DNA of 64,000 bases from Panicum virgatum. Lineage: Eukaryota > Streptophyta > Magnoliopsida > Poales > Poaceae. Shown piece by piece: positions 21,472 through 31,980 of the stretch. The notes below the pieces were generated by a model. It had not been told where the DNA came from. It saw only the letters and a list, made by a program, of their open reading frames with translations, and made no database searches. Within the stretch, counting starts at the first letter, position 1. Each line of letters begins with the position of its first letter. A program made the position numbers and the translations under genes. Location: positions 16,944,782 to 17,008,781 of the forward strand of contig NC_053139.1 in the NCBI RefSeq assembly GCF_016808335.1, in the 5' to 3' direction.

Positions 21472-24400
21472 TGTGGCAGAACCGCCTAAATTATCCCGGC
21501 TCAAGTGCGCAAACCATCACCATAAAGGCAACATTAGCTTAAACGCACTTCAAACGGAACAATTTTTGGTCTGTCGGGTAACGTCCCGATACAACCACCG
21601 ATTCACGGATCGAACAAGCATACCCCACACGAAGGCGAGTTCAGAGATATTACAACCACAATTTTACAACACAGGCATAGTAAAGATTACCAACCAGTTC
21701 AAAAGATTATTACAAACCAACTTAAGTAAAATAGTTAAACAAGCCATAAGTGTAAAAGTTTAGAGTTTAAACAGTGGAAGATAACACACGACGGCTACAA
21801 CACGTCGCAAAAGTATACCAAGCTAGCCCAAGCATGGTATCACTCGTCATAGTCATTGCCGGTTGTAGACGTATCCCATTCTACGGACCAGCCAGGAGGC
21901 AACGAGCAAGGATAAGTCAAGCTAGCGATCTGATCCTCAAAAGTCATACCTGAAAAAGGGGTTTCAACAGCAAGGCTGAGTATTCTAATACTCAGCAAGA
22001 CTTAACCGTCAACGGGTATAAGTAGCCCACCTTAGCTAGACTATGCAAGGCTTTGTGAGGCTCTGGTTTTCTTTTGCTGAAAAGCAATAAAGAGTATGTC
22101 CTTACTTTTAAGTTTTAGCTTTCAAGATTCTAGTCAATTAACCATTCTATGTAAGCAACTACTATCCAATCATGGTAGAAATCTAAGCAAACATCAAGAT
22201 TGATTAAAGTATTGTTGCTCTTCTTACTCTGTGTGGCAAAGAGATCAAGCAGTCTCATTTCATCGTGAGAGGCGGACGATTCTGAATCGAAATTCAACCT
22301 TGCAAGGGTAACCTAGCACACACGTCTGGAGTACCGTCGGGTCATTCCCAAACAACCGTTGACCTTTCTTTCCGGCTTGTGGATAGTGCCACTCTCCCCG
22401 ACTACAGGGCTCCAAGGCCGAAACTTGTCCCTTGAAGTCATCATGTTGCGCAACATAAAATGAAACCTATCCCTAAGAGAGAGTGGGAGGTATATCCACT
22501 CCCCGGTCCAATCGGCTACTAGGCTTGCCGCGTACCATATTTACGGCATGTGACTAGTAATTTCAAAAACTTAACCAGCACTACCACACACCGCGACCTT
22601 AGCAAGTTCATCAACACAGACGGGGTCTCACATAGGACATGATATCGAATACAACCCCGTTCGTCGTCCTTATATTGATAACATAAAGTAAACAAGCAAT
22701 TCCTATAAAGCTCGCGAGTGACAGACAATCACTCGACTTTTACCGGTCCTATAAGCTTAGCAATTATTCGAACTCAAGTCTAGTGTTCAGTACATAGGTT
22801 CCTAGGATCATGCATCTAGGGTTTCAATTCAACTCCTAAGAACTGTAAATGCATAAGTAAAATAATACAATAAATGATATTAATTTGAAGTATAGGTTAT
22901 GTCCGGGGCTTGCCTTCTCGGTAGTTGCTAACTATTTCAGCTCTAGGCTCTTCCGAACTTTGGTCCGGGGCTTCAGTTAGTTCAGCAGTGTTTACTTGAG
23001 CTTCGAGATCACCTCCGTCAGACTCCGGGATCAACTCGTACGTCCCGTCTGACAAAGTAGTCGTATCTATATGTAATGCAAGAACAATATTATAAACACA
23101 CATGGGCAATCGTTTATAGAGTAGTTAAATAACAAATTTAACTACACAAGGCATCATGATCAACAGCACAAGCAAGTTATACTAACTTCATTAACAAGTG
23201 GGGTGGTTTCTTATAACAAGCAAGTCATGGTTTGTAAATAAATCAACAACTCAGAGTACAAATAGTAATAAATTCTACCAAAATTACACTAAACAGAACA
23301 TGAACATACTAAGCTACCCTGTAAAAATCATGCCAAGACATGTAGCCATTTAATGACAACAAATCATTTATGCAGGCAACACCTAGCACAAGCTTGAATT
23401 ATATAGGTCAAGCTAAAGCAGATCAGAAGCTCAAAATTTACCATGAGCTCTACACAGGGATGATATAGCTACTGTGAATTTTTCATGATTTTATCTACAC
23501 AGAATTAATTCTGAGAAAATAAACAAAACAGACATCAGTTTAGCAAGATTCAATTTTTAACTCCTATTCTAGCCATGAACTGAAGCTCAAACTTCCTGGA
23601 CAAGCTAAGCTACTCAAAAAGAACATGCCGAAATAAAATCATGATTTATTACGAAAAGAAACTATTTACCATAAATAAAGACTACTAAACAAGGATTAAA
23701 TCAAAGAAATAGATACACAAGAGAAATGATCATGAAATTTTTATAGCATAGCTAGTGTAACATGAGTAAACTACCACAAACATTTCAGAGCAAGACCAGC
23801 TTTCAAGTATTAGATAAGAAAAAGACTAAACATCTAGTATTTATTTACCTAGTGACACAAAACCATTTATACAGCAAAAACTTGCAACCAAAGCCTAACA
23901 TATTATGGTTCTACTGCATAGAGCTCTTCAAGAGGATTCCAAAACATCAATATTTTATATTTTACTAATTTTCTACAAATTGATCTAGAATTTCAAAGTT
24001 CACTGAAAAACATTACAAAGCAGTCCCTAAGGCACTATTCCTATGAGTCACTGACTACGCAGATAACCCCCTGGGGTTTTTCAAATTCAAACCCGAGGTC
24101 CTCGGGTCGGGTCAGAGGGGGAGCGCGGGTTTGACCGGTGGTTTCCCGGCGAGGGGCTCACCGGCGGCGAGGATGGAGGGGTGTGGGAGCTTCACGGGTT
24201 CAAGGCGCACCTCTGGGTGCTTGGAATCGAGGCTAGGGTGGTCGGAGATGGGGTGTCGACGGCGAGCGGCGGCTTGCGGGCTCGGAGCACGGCGGCGGGG
24301 TAGCTCCGGTGAGGTTTGGCGAGGGGAAGTGGCCTGGGAGCTGCGCTAGGGCGAGGCGGCGCTAGCTAGGGGGTCAGAGCGGGCGGAGGAGCGGCGGTGA

Positions 24401-25278
24401 GACGGCTCCGTGGCGAGGTGAGCTCGCCGGGGTTCCAGCGGGGCGGCGGCGGCGTTCTGCGGCGTGGGAACTAGGAAAGAGCAAAAGGGCTTGCGGAATG
24501 GGACTCTGGGGTTTAAGTAGTGCCCGTGCGCGCGCTAGGAGAGGGCGGCGAGCTCTGCCCGGGGCTGTCCACGGCGGTGCCGCGGTGGCGGCCGCCTGGG
24601 CGGCTCTGGAAGCGGCGGGGCTCGTGGCACGGCCGAGGAGCTCCAGCGCGAGGCTAGAGGGCGATGGAGGAGGTCGTCCGCGACGCGTGGGCGCCAGCGC
24701 ACGGCGAAGTAATGGCCGGGAAAGCCGGGAAGGCGTCGGCGGCGAGAAGCAGAGCAGGGAGGGGAAGAAGGGGATAAGGGCGATTTTGTAATTTCCAAAA
24801 GTTCCAGGGACTAAACTATAAACCAGCGATAACTTTTAAACCAAAGCTCAAATGGAAAAGTGCCCAACATGAAAGTTGTTCAACTTTTCAAGATCTACAA
24901 CTTTGATGTTGTGAAAAAATTTATTTGACCAAAGATTCAAGAGCTAAAATTAAAATCATTGAAGGGATTTTGAATTCTAGGAAATTTGTCTTTTTCAAAG
25001 CAAATTCACTTCAACTCTAGACTCAAAAGCAAAAATGGCTGCCATGCATTAAATGCACTGAAATTTTGCAAAAACACCCTCCACTAAAGCTATAATTACA
25101 CAACCTATTTAACACAACTGCAGAAAGGACCTTGCATAAAATCATAATTACACATATAACCTTTCATAATTACAAAAAGATCCTTTTTAAGTAATTCAAG
25201 CACATGATGCATAGCAAACCTACACAATTACTGTGCAGACACCTAACTAATTACTGTGCAGACACCCGGGGTGTTACA
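21472..25278 (-). repeat. 5' LTR of the chromodomain Gypsy element
   Basis: 3807 bp; differs from the 3' LTR at scattered single bases and by two compensating indels (a 23-bp extra segment near 22522-22545 and a 24-bp deletion near 24742). High similarity of the pair indicates a fairly recent insertion. Confidence 0.93.
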
Positions 25279-25927
25279 CTTACCTCATCAGGCCAATGGC
25301 CCCGGACCCGCTCCCCGCTCAGGGATGGGTCCGGAGATGCCACGTGTCCCTGAGGAGGGGAAGCTCTGAGCCGATTGCCGAGGCCGTGGATCCCCCATAG
25401 GGGTCCGGGACCTCCCGCGTCCATCCAGGCCTCCCACGTGCGTAGAACCAACATACCGCCTGGGGGTAGGGGTCCGGAGCCGCCATGCGTCCCGCAGGTG
25501 CTGGCGCGGGCACGAGTCTTCCACTGCAAGACTCGCCCACCCACCGCATTCAATGCGGGTGATTGAGGTGTGCTCTGCTGCCGCGGCACGCTGGGCAGAC
25601 TTTGTCAGTCCTCACTGTAGACTACGTATTACCGAGGTACACAGTGCGGCCGCCTGCGCCGCACCCGCGCAGAGCCCGTCTACTCCGCAAGCTACACGAC
25701 TCGTTCAGCTACGTGGCAGGCGACGCCGCAAGCTACGCCAGGCGCCGTTTCGACAAGACAGCGCCTGGACAGGCTGAACGGGGGATTCCAAGAGTAGGCA
25801 AGGAAATCCAGAAGTGAGATCTCCCCCGCCTGCAAAGCCATAATGTATGAACAGTACGTTATCTTGTACTACATTGTTGGGCCCACCTGTCGGGGACCCA
25901 ACGGCCATGTACGCACCTCCCTTGAGA

Positions 25928-25935
25928 TATAAAAG
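25928..25935 (+). promoter_or_regulatory. TATA box of the solo LTR
   Basis: TATAAAAG followed by GGAGGCGC and a leader rich in CTC motifs, as in the U3/R boundary of plant LTRs. Confidence 0.6.
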
Positions 25936-26205
25936 GGAGGCGCTCGCTGTACAGGACAGGCTCTCTAGAGCACACTCAGACTCACATTGGACTCAGCTCC
26001 AAGCTCTTCCAGACTCAAGCAATACAACACACAGTGGACGTAGGGTATTACGCTCTAGCGGCCCGAACCACTCTAAACCTGCTACGTTCATCGTGTTAAT
26101 GAGAGAGATCGAACTAGTCCTAGCTAACCCCCGAGTACACACCCTCTGGGCTGAGGCGGGTGCATTTCGCCACCCGGCTATGGTTTGCCACACCACGACA
26201 GACAC

Positions 26206-26270
26206 CCAAACTTGAATTCTTGCCTATATGTCCTCAAGTCGAGTTTTTGTTGTCTATTTGACACTATCGT
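26206..26270. repeat. MULE left terminal repeat, inner part
   Basis: Continues the left TIR that starts at 10137 after the solo LTR; matches the reverse complement of about 27830-27895. The motif TTGCCTATTTGACAC recurs within the TIR. Confidence 0.8.
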
Positions 26271-26848
26271 GAGTTTGGATAGCTAACACTATTATAAGTC
26301 CTAGGCGATAAGACTATTTTATCCCTAGAGTGGTTTGGACTACTTGACAGGGAAGATTTGTTTGGATAGCTATTATGTTTGTATCTTGACAATAACACAT
26401 TTTATTCCTCCGGATAATTAAGTGAGCGGTAGATATGTTGTCCAAATATGTGAAGGTTTGGTTAGTTTGCCACACCATTTTGTTGTTCCATGCGGTACCT
26501 GTGTACTACAGGCTGCGAGGCCAAGTCCAGTGACGGGCCCATGAACACACTCGCCACCGACGTCTCATCTCGGGATTGCAACTTCACGGTGTAGAACATG
26601 GGCGACCAGGTGAGCATCTGGACGGAGGCCTCCGGTGCTGCCGTCGCACGGGTTAGGGACACTGTCTAGGACATAGATCCCGTTGCCATCTATGCCATGG
26701 ACGCAGTGTCAGAGCCTGTGGAGCTGTTGTTGGCACCGGGCTAGCGACACACGCGCCCACCGGGCCGCGACTCACACGTGCCCGCACATGCCCCAGGCTG
26801 TTGGGTCGCCACACACGCACCCGAACGCACAGCAGCAGGTCTTATGTC
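26270..26848 (+). other. MULE interior, possible captured gene fragment
   Basis: From about 26480 to 26740 the + strand reads almost openly in one frame ('VSSRDCNFTV', 'MGDQVSIWTEASGAAVARVRDTV') with two in-frame stops. The composition is unlike the AT-rich TIR. It looks like a decayed piece of a host coding sequence, but I do not recognise the family. Confidence 0.35.
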
Positions 26849-27164
26849 TGTTGGGCCGACACTCCCCCAAAAAGCTAGCTTGATAGGGGGTGCACCCTCA
26901 CCATATAAACCGTGCTTGCCCACCCACAACTCTCAATGTGGGACTATTCCCAATAATCTTCCCTTCACACATTGAGAGACATCGGGCCAACCTGAGCTCT
27001 GATACCAATTGTCGGTCCAAAACCAGGAGAGTTGGCCCAACCGAGCGCATACCCAGAGAAAGTCCTGCTACACCCCAAAAGCTAGCCCAAGAGGTGAGTG
27101 ACTCCTCCCACTTTTATGTTGGTTCAACTCTCCCCCCACAACCAATGTGGGACTAATCCCAATA
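26849..27164 (-). mobile_element. TRIM-like miniature LTR retrotransposon
   Basis: On the - strand a short LTR (27164 to 27010, TATTGGGATTAGTCCCACATTGG ... CCGACA) is followed at once by a tRNA-Met primer site (ATTGGTATCAGAGC), ~40 bp of interior, a purine tract (GTGAAGGGAAGAT) and a second, shorter LTR (26955 to about 26849) that begins TATTGGGAATAGTCCCAC. No coding capacity. The two LTRs differ in length (155 and about 107 bp) and no clean target duplication was found, so the outer limit at 26849 is uncertain. Confidence 0.55.
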
Positions 27165-27829
27165 GCTGTTCGACCCCGTCGAGGCCCCCACGGCCGACGC
27201 GCCAAGGACATTCGGAAGGATGGCGCGCCGCGGGCGCTCGCGGCACGTGGCAGACGCGCCTGGTCCGGCCAACGATGACGACACAGCGCCTGCCGACCAG
27301 AGGAAGAACGCCAGGTCATCCATCCTCGGCTGCGCTCAAGCTCGCCCCATAGCAACGGATTTGCGACAACGGGACCCCGGCAGGCGCGGGGAGCGAGGAG
27401 CAGGCAGCTGCAAATGCAGCAGGCGCGGGGCCGGTGGGGGTCCAGTGGCTTAGCGTTCGTGCTGCCACCGCGGCCGCTGTTCTCGCCCTCTCTCCATCGC
27501 GCGTGCACGTCGAACATCCATCGGCGGTGTAGCGCCGGATTTGCGACGTGCTGCCTCCCACAACGGCTCCTCGGCAACAAAGTTTGTGACGACTCCTTGG
27601 CGGCGGGTGCAGCGGCTTGGCGGACGCGGGAAGGGGTCAACGAGGACGAGGTCGAGGCGTCCGACGAATTGAAGAGAGATGATAGCGGCAGCTGTGGCCG
27701 CGATGCCGTGAGCCATAGGATTGATGCTTTTCTTTGGATGGAAACACCATTTTTCCCCACTTCAAAGGGTATTTAGGTCTTTTCCCCTTGGCTCATCTAT
27801 TCCTCTAATAGTGATCCCTAATAGAACTG
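27165..27829. other. GC-rich MULE interior, unidentified
   Basis: GC-rich sequence with long overlapping frames on both strands (for example 230 codons on the - strand), which is expected from composition. It may be captured 5' sequence of a host gene. No domain is recognised. Confidence 0.3.
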
Positions 27830-27946
27830 ACAGTAGTGTCAAATAGGCAACAAAAACTCGACTAGACGTCATATAGGCAAGAATTCAAGTTTGGGTGTCA
27901 AATAGACAAAGCTCATTATTTCTACTGTCAAATAGGCAATTCTCTC
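27830..27946. repeat. MULE right terminal inverted repeat
   Basis: Reverse complement of 10137-10188 plus 26206-26270, with a few mismatches; ends GGCAATTCTCTC before the TATTAAAGA duplication. Confidence 0.85.
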
Positions 27947-27955
27947 TATTAAAGA

Positions 27956-28382
27956 TGCAATTCTGAAGAACTCGAATTCGACTCCAGAAGTACTTGGAAG
28001 CTTGGACTACTCGGATACGAAGAGCTCCGGGGCTTGTCAGATCTAGAGCCACGAGACTACTTACATGGTACAGATCTTGCTACAATAAGGATAGGGCATG
28101 TCCTATACCTTAACGGGTTGTAATGTGGTCGGATACAAGTAGGACTAGTCAGTACAGAAGGAAACTACTGGACAGAGTATGGGTAGAACTCCTAAGCTTG
28201 TAGCAAGCCAGGATACTTGGATCCCTATTCCCCCAAGTATATAATGGTGGACAGGGATCCCTCCAAAGCAATCTACAACCTCAGGCAACACAAACCACCA
28301 AATAGGACGTGTGGTATTACGCAACTTGCTTCCCGGACCAGTTTAAAACTTGTGTGGCTTGCACCATCGAGTTCATGACCTT
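27956..28382 (+). repeat. Old LTR relic, right piece
   Basis: Continues 10063-10136. It carries 'CCCAAGTATATAATGG' (TATA box near 28240) followed by 'CAATCTACAACCTCAGGCAACAC', the usual style of an LTR transcription start region. It ends exactly where the second 1.1-kb block begins. Confidence 0.5.
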
Positions 28383-29470
28383 AGTGACACCCAGCCTACA
28401 GATCTACCATCTTGGGGTATCCCACGGTGGGCTCGGTGAGGTAATACACCGCACCAACACGTAGAGCTAGAGAAAGCCCGAAGTCACAACGAGCCGAGGT
28501 CGTAGCATAGATTGGCTAGCCTACCCGCATACAATATATAACTCATGAAAAGTCAGGACACAATACAATATACTATCAAGATAGCATAAAGATCATACTA
28601 GGGATGACTTAGCTGAGAAGAAGAATTGTTTGATGAGTCGCGCAAATATATAATGATAGCAACAATATAGTATGAGAGTAAGTAAAAATTAAAGAAGCCG
28701 ACGTGGCTTTGCATCTCATCCTATTTGGGTTGAGGCTATTGCATCAAGATGCATAAACCATACTAGGCATCAAGAAGAATGAAGTGAAGATGCATCAAGC
28801 TGTAGCAACAGCATGTATATGCTGTTTTGTTGCTCATGAGCCATGATAAACATGCAGCCCAATGCATAAAATACTTGCTTTCGCCAACAACCACTTTATG
28901 GGTGCACTAAATTCTTACAACTAGCAGTAACCACTATGAGTGCATTAAATACTTGTGCATACCAACAACCCAACAACAATTGTATATCATCCTTCTCATG
29001 AGCCATGATCGACATGCAGACCATCACACATGCATTAAATACTTGTGTCTACCAACCACCACTTCATGGACACATTAAATTCTTCCAACTGGAAACTACC
29101 AGTATATGGATGTACTTAATACTTGTAGCTACCAACAAAACCATTAATTGTTCTATAACATCATCATAGGACATGATGGTATTCATACCAGCATATATGC
29201 ATTAAATACTTGTGTCTGCCGACTAACATCGCTTTATGGGTGCGTTAAATTCTTACAGCCGGCAACAACCACTATATAAATGTACTAAATACTTGTAGCT
29301 GCCAACAACCCAACAACCATGTTACATAATCCAAAATGTTAAAAGACTTACTATTATATATTATTAAACCGCACGTGTTGATGCTTTCTAGCACGTGGCG
29401 TATAGCCAACAAGCAATCTACAATGTGAAACATAGCAAAGATGAAGCGTCCATCTCCACAACAAGATTTA
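28383..29470. repeat. 1.1-kb block, right copy (orphan BURP promoter)
   Basis: Same orientation and near-complete alignment with 7126-8213, including both G-boxes (29372-29377 and 29392-29397). No TATA box or BURP exon follows; a Copia 3' end takes over at about 29480. This is the expected remnant of a tandem duplication of the BURP locus. Confidence 0.85.
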
Positions 29471-29482
29471 ACAGCTTCTAGC

Positions 29483-30080
29483 ATCTGCCAGCTTCTAGCT
29501 TACATAGATGTGTTCGTGGAATTGGCATGAGACGACTTAGAGAGTTGCAGGGTTCGGGGGGAGACCATCCTCGAAGCCATAGACTATGATCAGGAAGATC
29601 ATAGACAGGTCCTAAAGACCTGATCCAGCATCAACTGTTGTAATCATTTTTTCTTGATGAGTTTTTTCCCACTGGGTTTTCTTATGCAAGGTTTTAATGA
29701 GGCAACAGGTGTGACGTAAGCTGATGCATGTGATGTACTCTTTTCTCATACCCTTTTTTCCCACTGGGTTTTTAGGGTGAGTTTTTAAGGAGGCATAAAA
29801 TTGGCCAAAGGGGAGTGTTGTAAATTAAAGTCAAAAGAATAGTATATCAAAGATGAACTTTGAAGGTGGCCAATTTATGAAGGCGAAGGAGAAAGTCTTT
29901 GGATTCACATTGCTGTAATTTGATCTTATCTTACCTTCTCTCTTGTAAGTAGGATGTCACTCTAATCACAAGTGAAAAGCAGAAGGAGAAATACAGATAG
30001 TGACTCTTCCTCTCTGTGCTCTGTGTGCTCTTGTGTGTCCATTCTGTATTCTTGTGAGTACTACAAGCTGATTTCTAACA
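29483..30080 (+). mobile_element. Copia LTR retrotransposon, 3' end only
   Basis: The text 'GGCATGAGACGACTTAGAG' resembles the very end of a Copia polyprotein. A 3' untranslated stretch with two 'CCCACTGGGTTTT' motifs follows, then the polypurine tract CCAAAGGGGAG and an LTR (29816-30080, TGTTGTAAATT ... TTCTAACA). Everything upstream of 29483 is missing, so this is a truncated copy. Confidence 0.7.
29816..30080 (+). repeat. LTR of the truncated Copia element
   Basis: 265 bp, begins TG and ends CA, directly after a polypurine tract. No partner LTR is in the window. Confidence 0.75.
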
Positions 30081-30220
30081 CCAACTACCTATCTTTGAGC
30101 TCCTAACATCAGGCACAATGGAAGCCATTTTTAGAGGACCGCCTTCTTGTCGCTAGCAAGGTGCCCCCCTTTTCCTCCAGGGTTGTCTCTATTGCTTGCC
30201 TCTATTCAACGGCCACCAAC
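30081..30220. other. Unassigned spacer
   Basis: No recognisable gene or repeat; it ends in the left copy of the LINE target duplication. Confidence 0.4.
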
Positions 30221-30519
30221 AATAAGGCGAGGTACCCAAACATTGCGTAATAATTTCATTTTTTCAAGGAGCAGCTTTTTCAATTCAAGGAACAAGGGAC
30301 ACTTCATCCGAGACTTTACCATGGTTATCCACAGGGCAAAGCAGAGTTATTTTTCAAGAATTGTGCAATGGCTAGATTCCCATATTTAGTTTTGAGTGTA
30401 ATTTCCTTTTACCTTTCTTTTTGTAAACTTGTTGTACTCTCTTCTTTTTAATATATACAGTACGGGATTACACCCCTCCTGTTACATCAAAAAAATAATA
30501 ATAATAAGGCGAGGTACCC
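30221..30519 (+). mobile_element. 5'-truncated LINE with 17-bp target duplication
   Basis: A perfect 17-bp direct repeat AATAAGGCGAGGTACCC lies at 30221-30237 and 30503-30519. The 265 bp between them end in an A-rich tail that passes into AAT repeats. The upstream text (TTTTTGTAAACTTGTTG, TTTTTAATATATACAG) is typical of the 3' end of plant LINEs. Extreme 5' truncation and a long target duplication are hallmarks of target-primed reverse transcription. Confidence 0.8.
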
Positions 30520-30815
30520 TGCAGTTTTGGGCCCGGCCGTTGGGCATGTAATTGGCCAGATCAATTTGAGAAACAAGATTATTATTATTATAATTCAAGA
30601 AAGTGTGGCAACAATAGAGGAATTATATAGGCCGGCTACACGACGGTTGGGAGAAAGGTACCCGTTGTCTGCCTTCAGTTTATTAGCAATTTCGCGTGAA
30701 GCATGTGCACAACGTGATTGCGACACAAATTAATAAAGATGCTGCATGCAGCTAGACGGACAACGGCGACAAGGAGTGAACGGTACAGTCATATTTGATT
30801 GCAACACTTAGGTGA

Positions 30816-31236
30816 GGCTGTGTTTAGTTCACGAAAAAAAAATTGAGTTTTGGTATTATAGCACATTTCGTTGTTATTTCATAATTAATGTCCAATCATG
30901 AACTAATTAGACTTAAATGATTCATCTCGTATGAAACAGTTATACTGTGTAATTAGTTATTTTTTCAACTGCATTTAGGCCCTATTTGTTTTCGATTATA
31001 ATCGGCTTATCGGTGGAAATAAGTGATAATTCCACCAAACATCTCGCTTATTTTCACTTCTGTGGTACTCCGCTTCAGAGATCTAAACTACGAGAAGCGA
31101 GAAAAAATCTTCACTTCTCTCGGCCACGCTTCGATTATAAGCTAAGCGAAAACAAACAACAGAGCCTTAATGCTCCATGCATGTGTCCAAAAATTTAATG
31201 TGACGGGTAGGAAATTTTTTGGGAACTAAACATGGC
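30816..31236. mobile_element. Tourist-type MITE, outer copy
   Basis: Ends GGCTGTGTTTAGTTC and GAACTAAACATGGC are inverted repeats of the common grass PIF/Harbinger MITE type; the interior text (TGAACTAATTAGACTTAAA, TGTGTAATTAG, CCAAAAATTTAATGTGACGG) fits the same family. A second MITE splits it at 30978-31166. I could not confirm a target duplication for the outer copy. Confidence 0.7.
30978..31166. mobile_element. MITE nested in a MITE (TTA duplication)
   Basis: 189 bp between TTA at 30975-30977 and TTA at 31167-31169. Inverted ends GGCCCTATTTGTTTTCG and CGAAAACAAACAACAGAGCC plus the palindromic CGATTATAA motifs identify a PIF/Harbinger-like MITE of a different family from the host MITE. 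Confidence 0.8.
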
Positions 31237-31980
31237 TTGAACATCCACCTTTTTCAGGGCATACATATGTTTTTCATGCCACTATATGCCAGGCTAGCGT
31301 AGTTCATCGTTCACATTAGGTCTTTGCAACTGCAGCATAATTGCGTTAGCACGTTCAGTTATATCAGACTGCACGCAAAGCACGCACGTTAAATTGTGGA
31401 TATAGAAACTAAATCAAGCGAAGCCACACAAATATAGCAAACGTGTGGCTCGCCCTGCAAAAGCCGATAACAGGAGGGTGGGTCATCAAGTCTACACTCT
31501 ACAGTATGTGGCAGGAGTGCAGGCAAAAATGGGGAAAGAACGGAGGAATTCAGAGTTTCAGACCGCCAGGCACTGGTTGCTCATCTCCTTCCACTTCTTC
31601 CTCGGCTTCTATAAACACACCCATGTCAGCGTCCCATGCATGCGTCACATTTTAATTTATCTATCCACAAACACTCCCCATGCATGTCTGCGTCCCAGCT
31701 TTAATTAATTTTGTGCAGCTGGCCGGTTGGTGGCAGCAGCCAGCAGCCCGGGGTAAATCATATCGTTACACACTGCAGTACTGAACACACATTGCATGTG
31801 CTGCAGTCGTGCAAACTGTATGTAGCAATAGGTCTCAATCTTTCAGACAATCAAGGTGTAGGTGTAGATGCATATAGTTGCACGCCAACAGGAAGTTCTG
31901 ATATTGTCGGGTTTCAGAAAACAGAAGCTCCATCAGCAGTTTCAAGAACAAGGGGACGAGGGAGAAGACATCTGCCGAGG
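31237..31980 (+). promoter_or_regulatory. Upstream region of the reductase gene
   Basis: No coding sequence recognised. A TATA-like CTATAAAC occurs near 31609-31616. Two RY-type CATGCATG motifs follow (near 31637 and 31679). The frame upstream of the chosen ATG at 31981 is open from 31711, so an upstream start cannot be excluded. Confidence 0.35.

Larger units (their letters stand above)
10307..25278 (-). mobile_element. Chromodomain Gypsy LTR retrotransposon (Tekay/RIRE3-like), 14,972 bp
   Basis: Bounded by a perfect 5-bp target duplication CTTAC (10302-10306 and 25279-25283). The two ~3.8-kb LTRs (TGTAACACC...TTCTGCCACA read on the - strand) are very similar. On the - strand the order is 5' LTR, primer-binding site, repeat-bearing leader, extra ORF, gag, protease-RT-RNase H-integrase, chromodomain, polypurine tract, 3' LTR. 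A C-terminal chromodomain marks it as a chromovirus. Long LTRs and the extra ORF before gag are known from the RIRE3/RIRE8 (Tekay) group. The gag-pol frame is interrupted by two stop codons. Confidence 0.93.
10189..26200 (+). mobile_element. Solo LTR inside the MULE, itself interrupted
   Basis: Runs from TGTCGGTACC at 10189 to CCACGACA at 26200 and is about 1.03 kb once the nested Gypsy element is removed. The flanks are GATAC (10184-10188) and GACAC (26201-26205); the second copy of the MULE TIR reads GACAC there, so the left copy carries one C-to-T change. No internal retroelement sequence or second LTR is present, which fits LTR-LTR recombination. A TATA box (TATAAAAG, 25928-25935) puts it in + orientation. 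Confidence 0.85.
10137..27946. mobile_element. Mutator-like element (MULE), non-autonomous, heavily interrupted
   Basis: Terminal inverted repeats begin GAGAGAATTGCC and can be followed for about 115-120 bp on each side. They are flanked by a perfect 9-bp target duplication TATTAAAGA (10128-10136 and 27947-27955), the size typical of Mutator-like elements. Without the nested solo LTR the element is only about 1.8 kb and encodes no MURA transposase. Its interior is GC-rich and may be captured host sequence, as in Pack-MULEs. Confidence 0.85.

Noticed and set aside
7126..29470. The 1.1-kb direct repeats considered as LTRs of a 22-kb element
   Set aside because: They start GTGACACC and lack TG...CA ends. 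No primer-binding site or polypurine tract adjoins them, and a host BURP gene lies directly downstream of the first copy.
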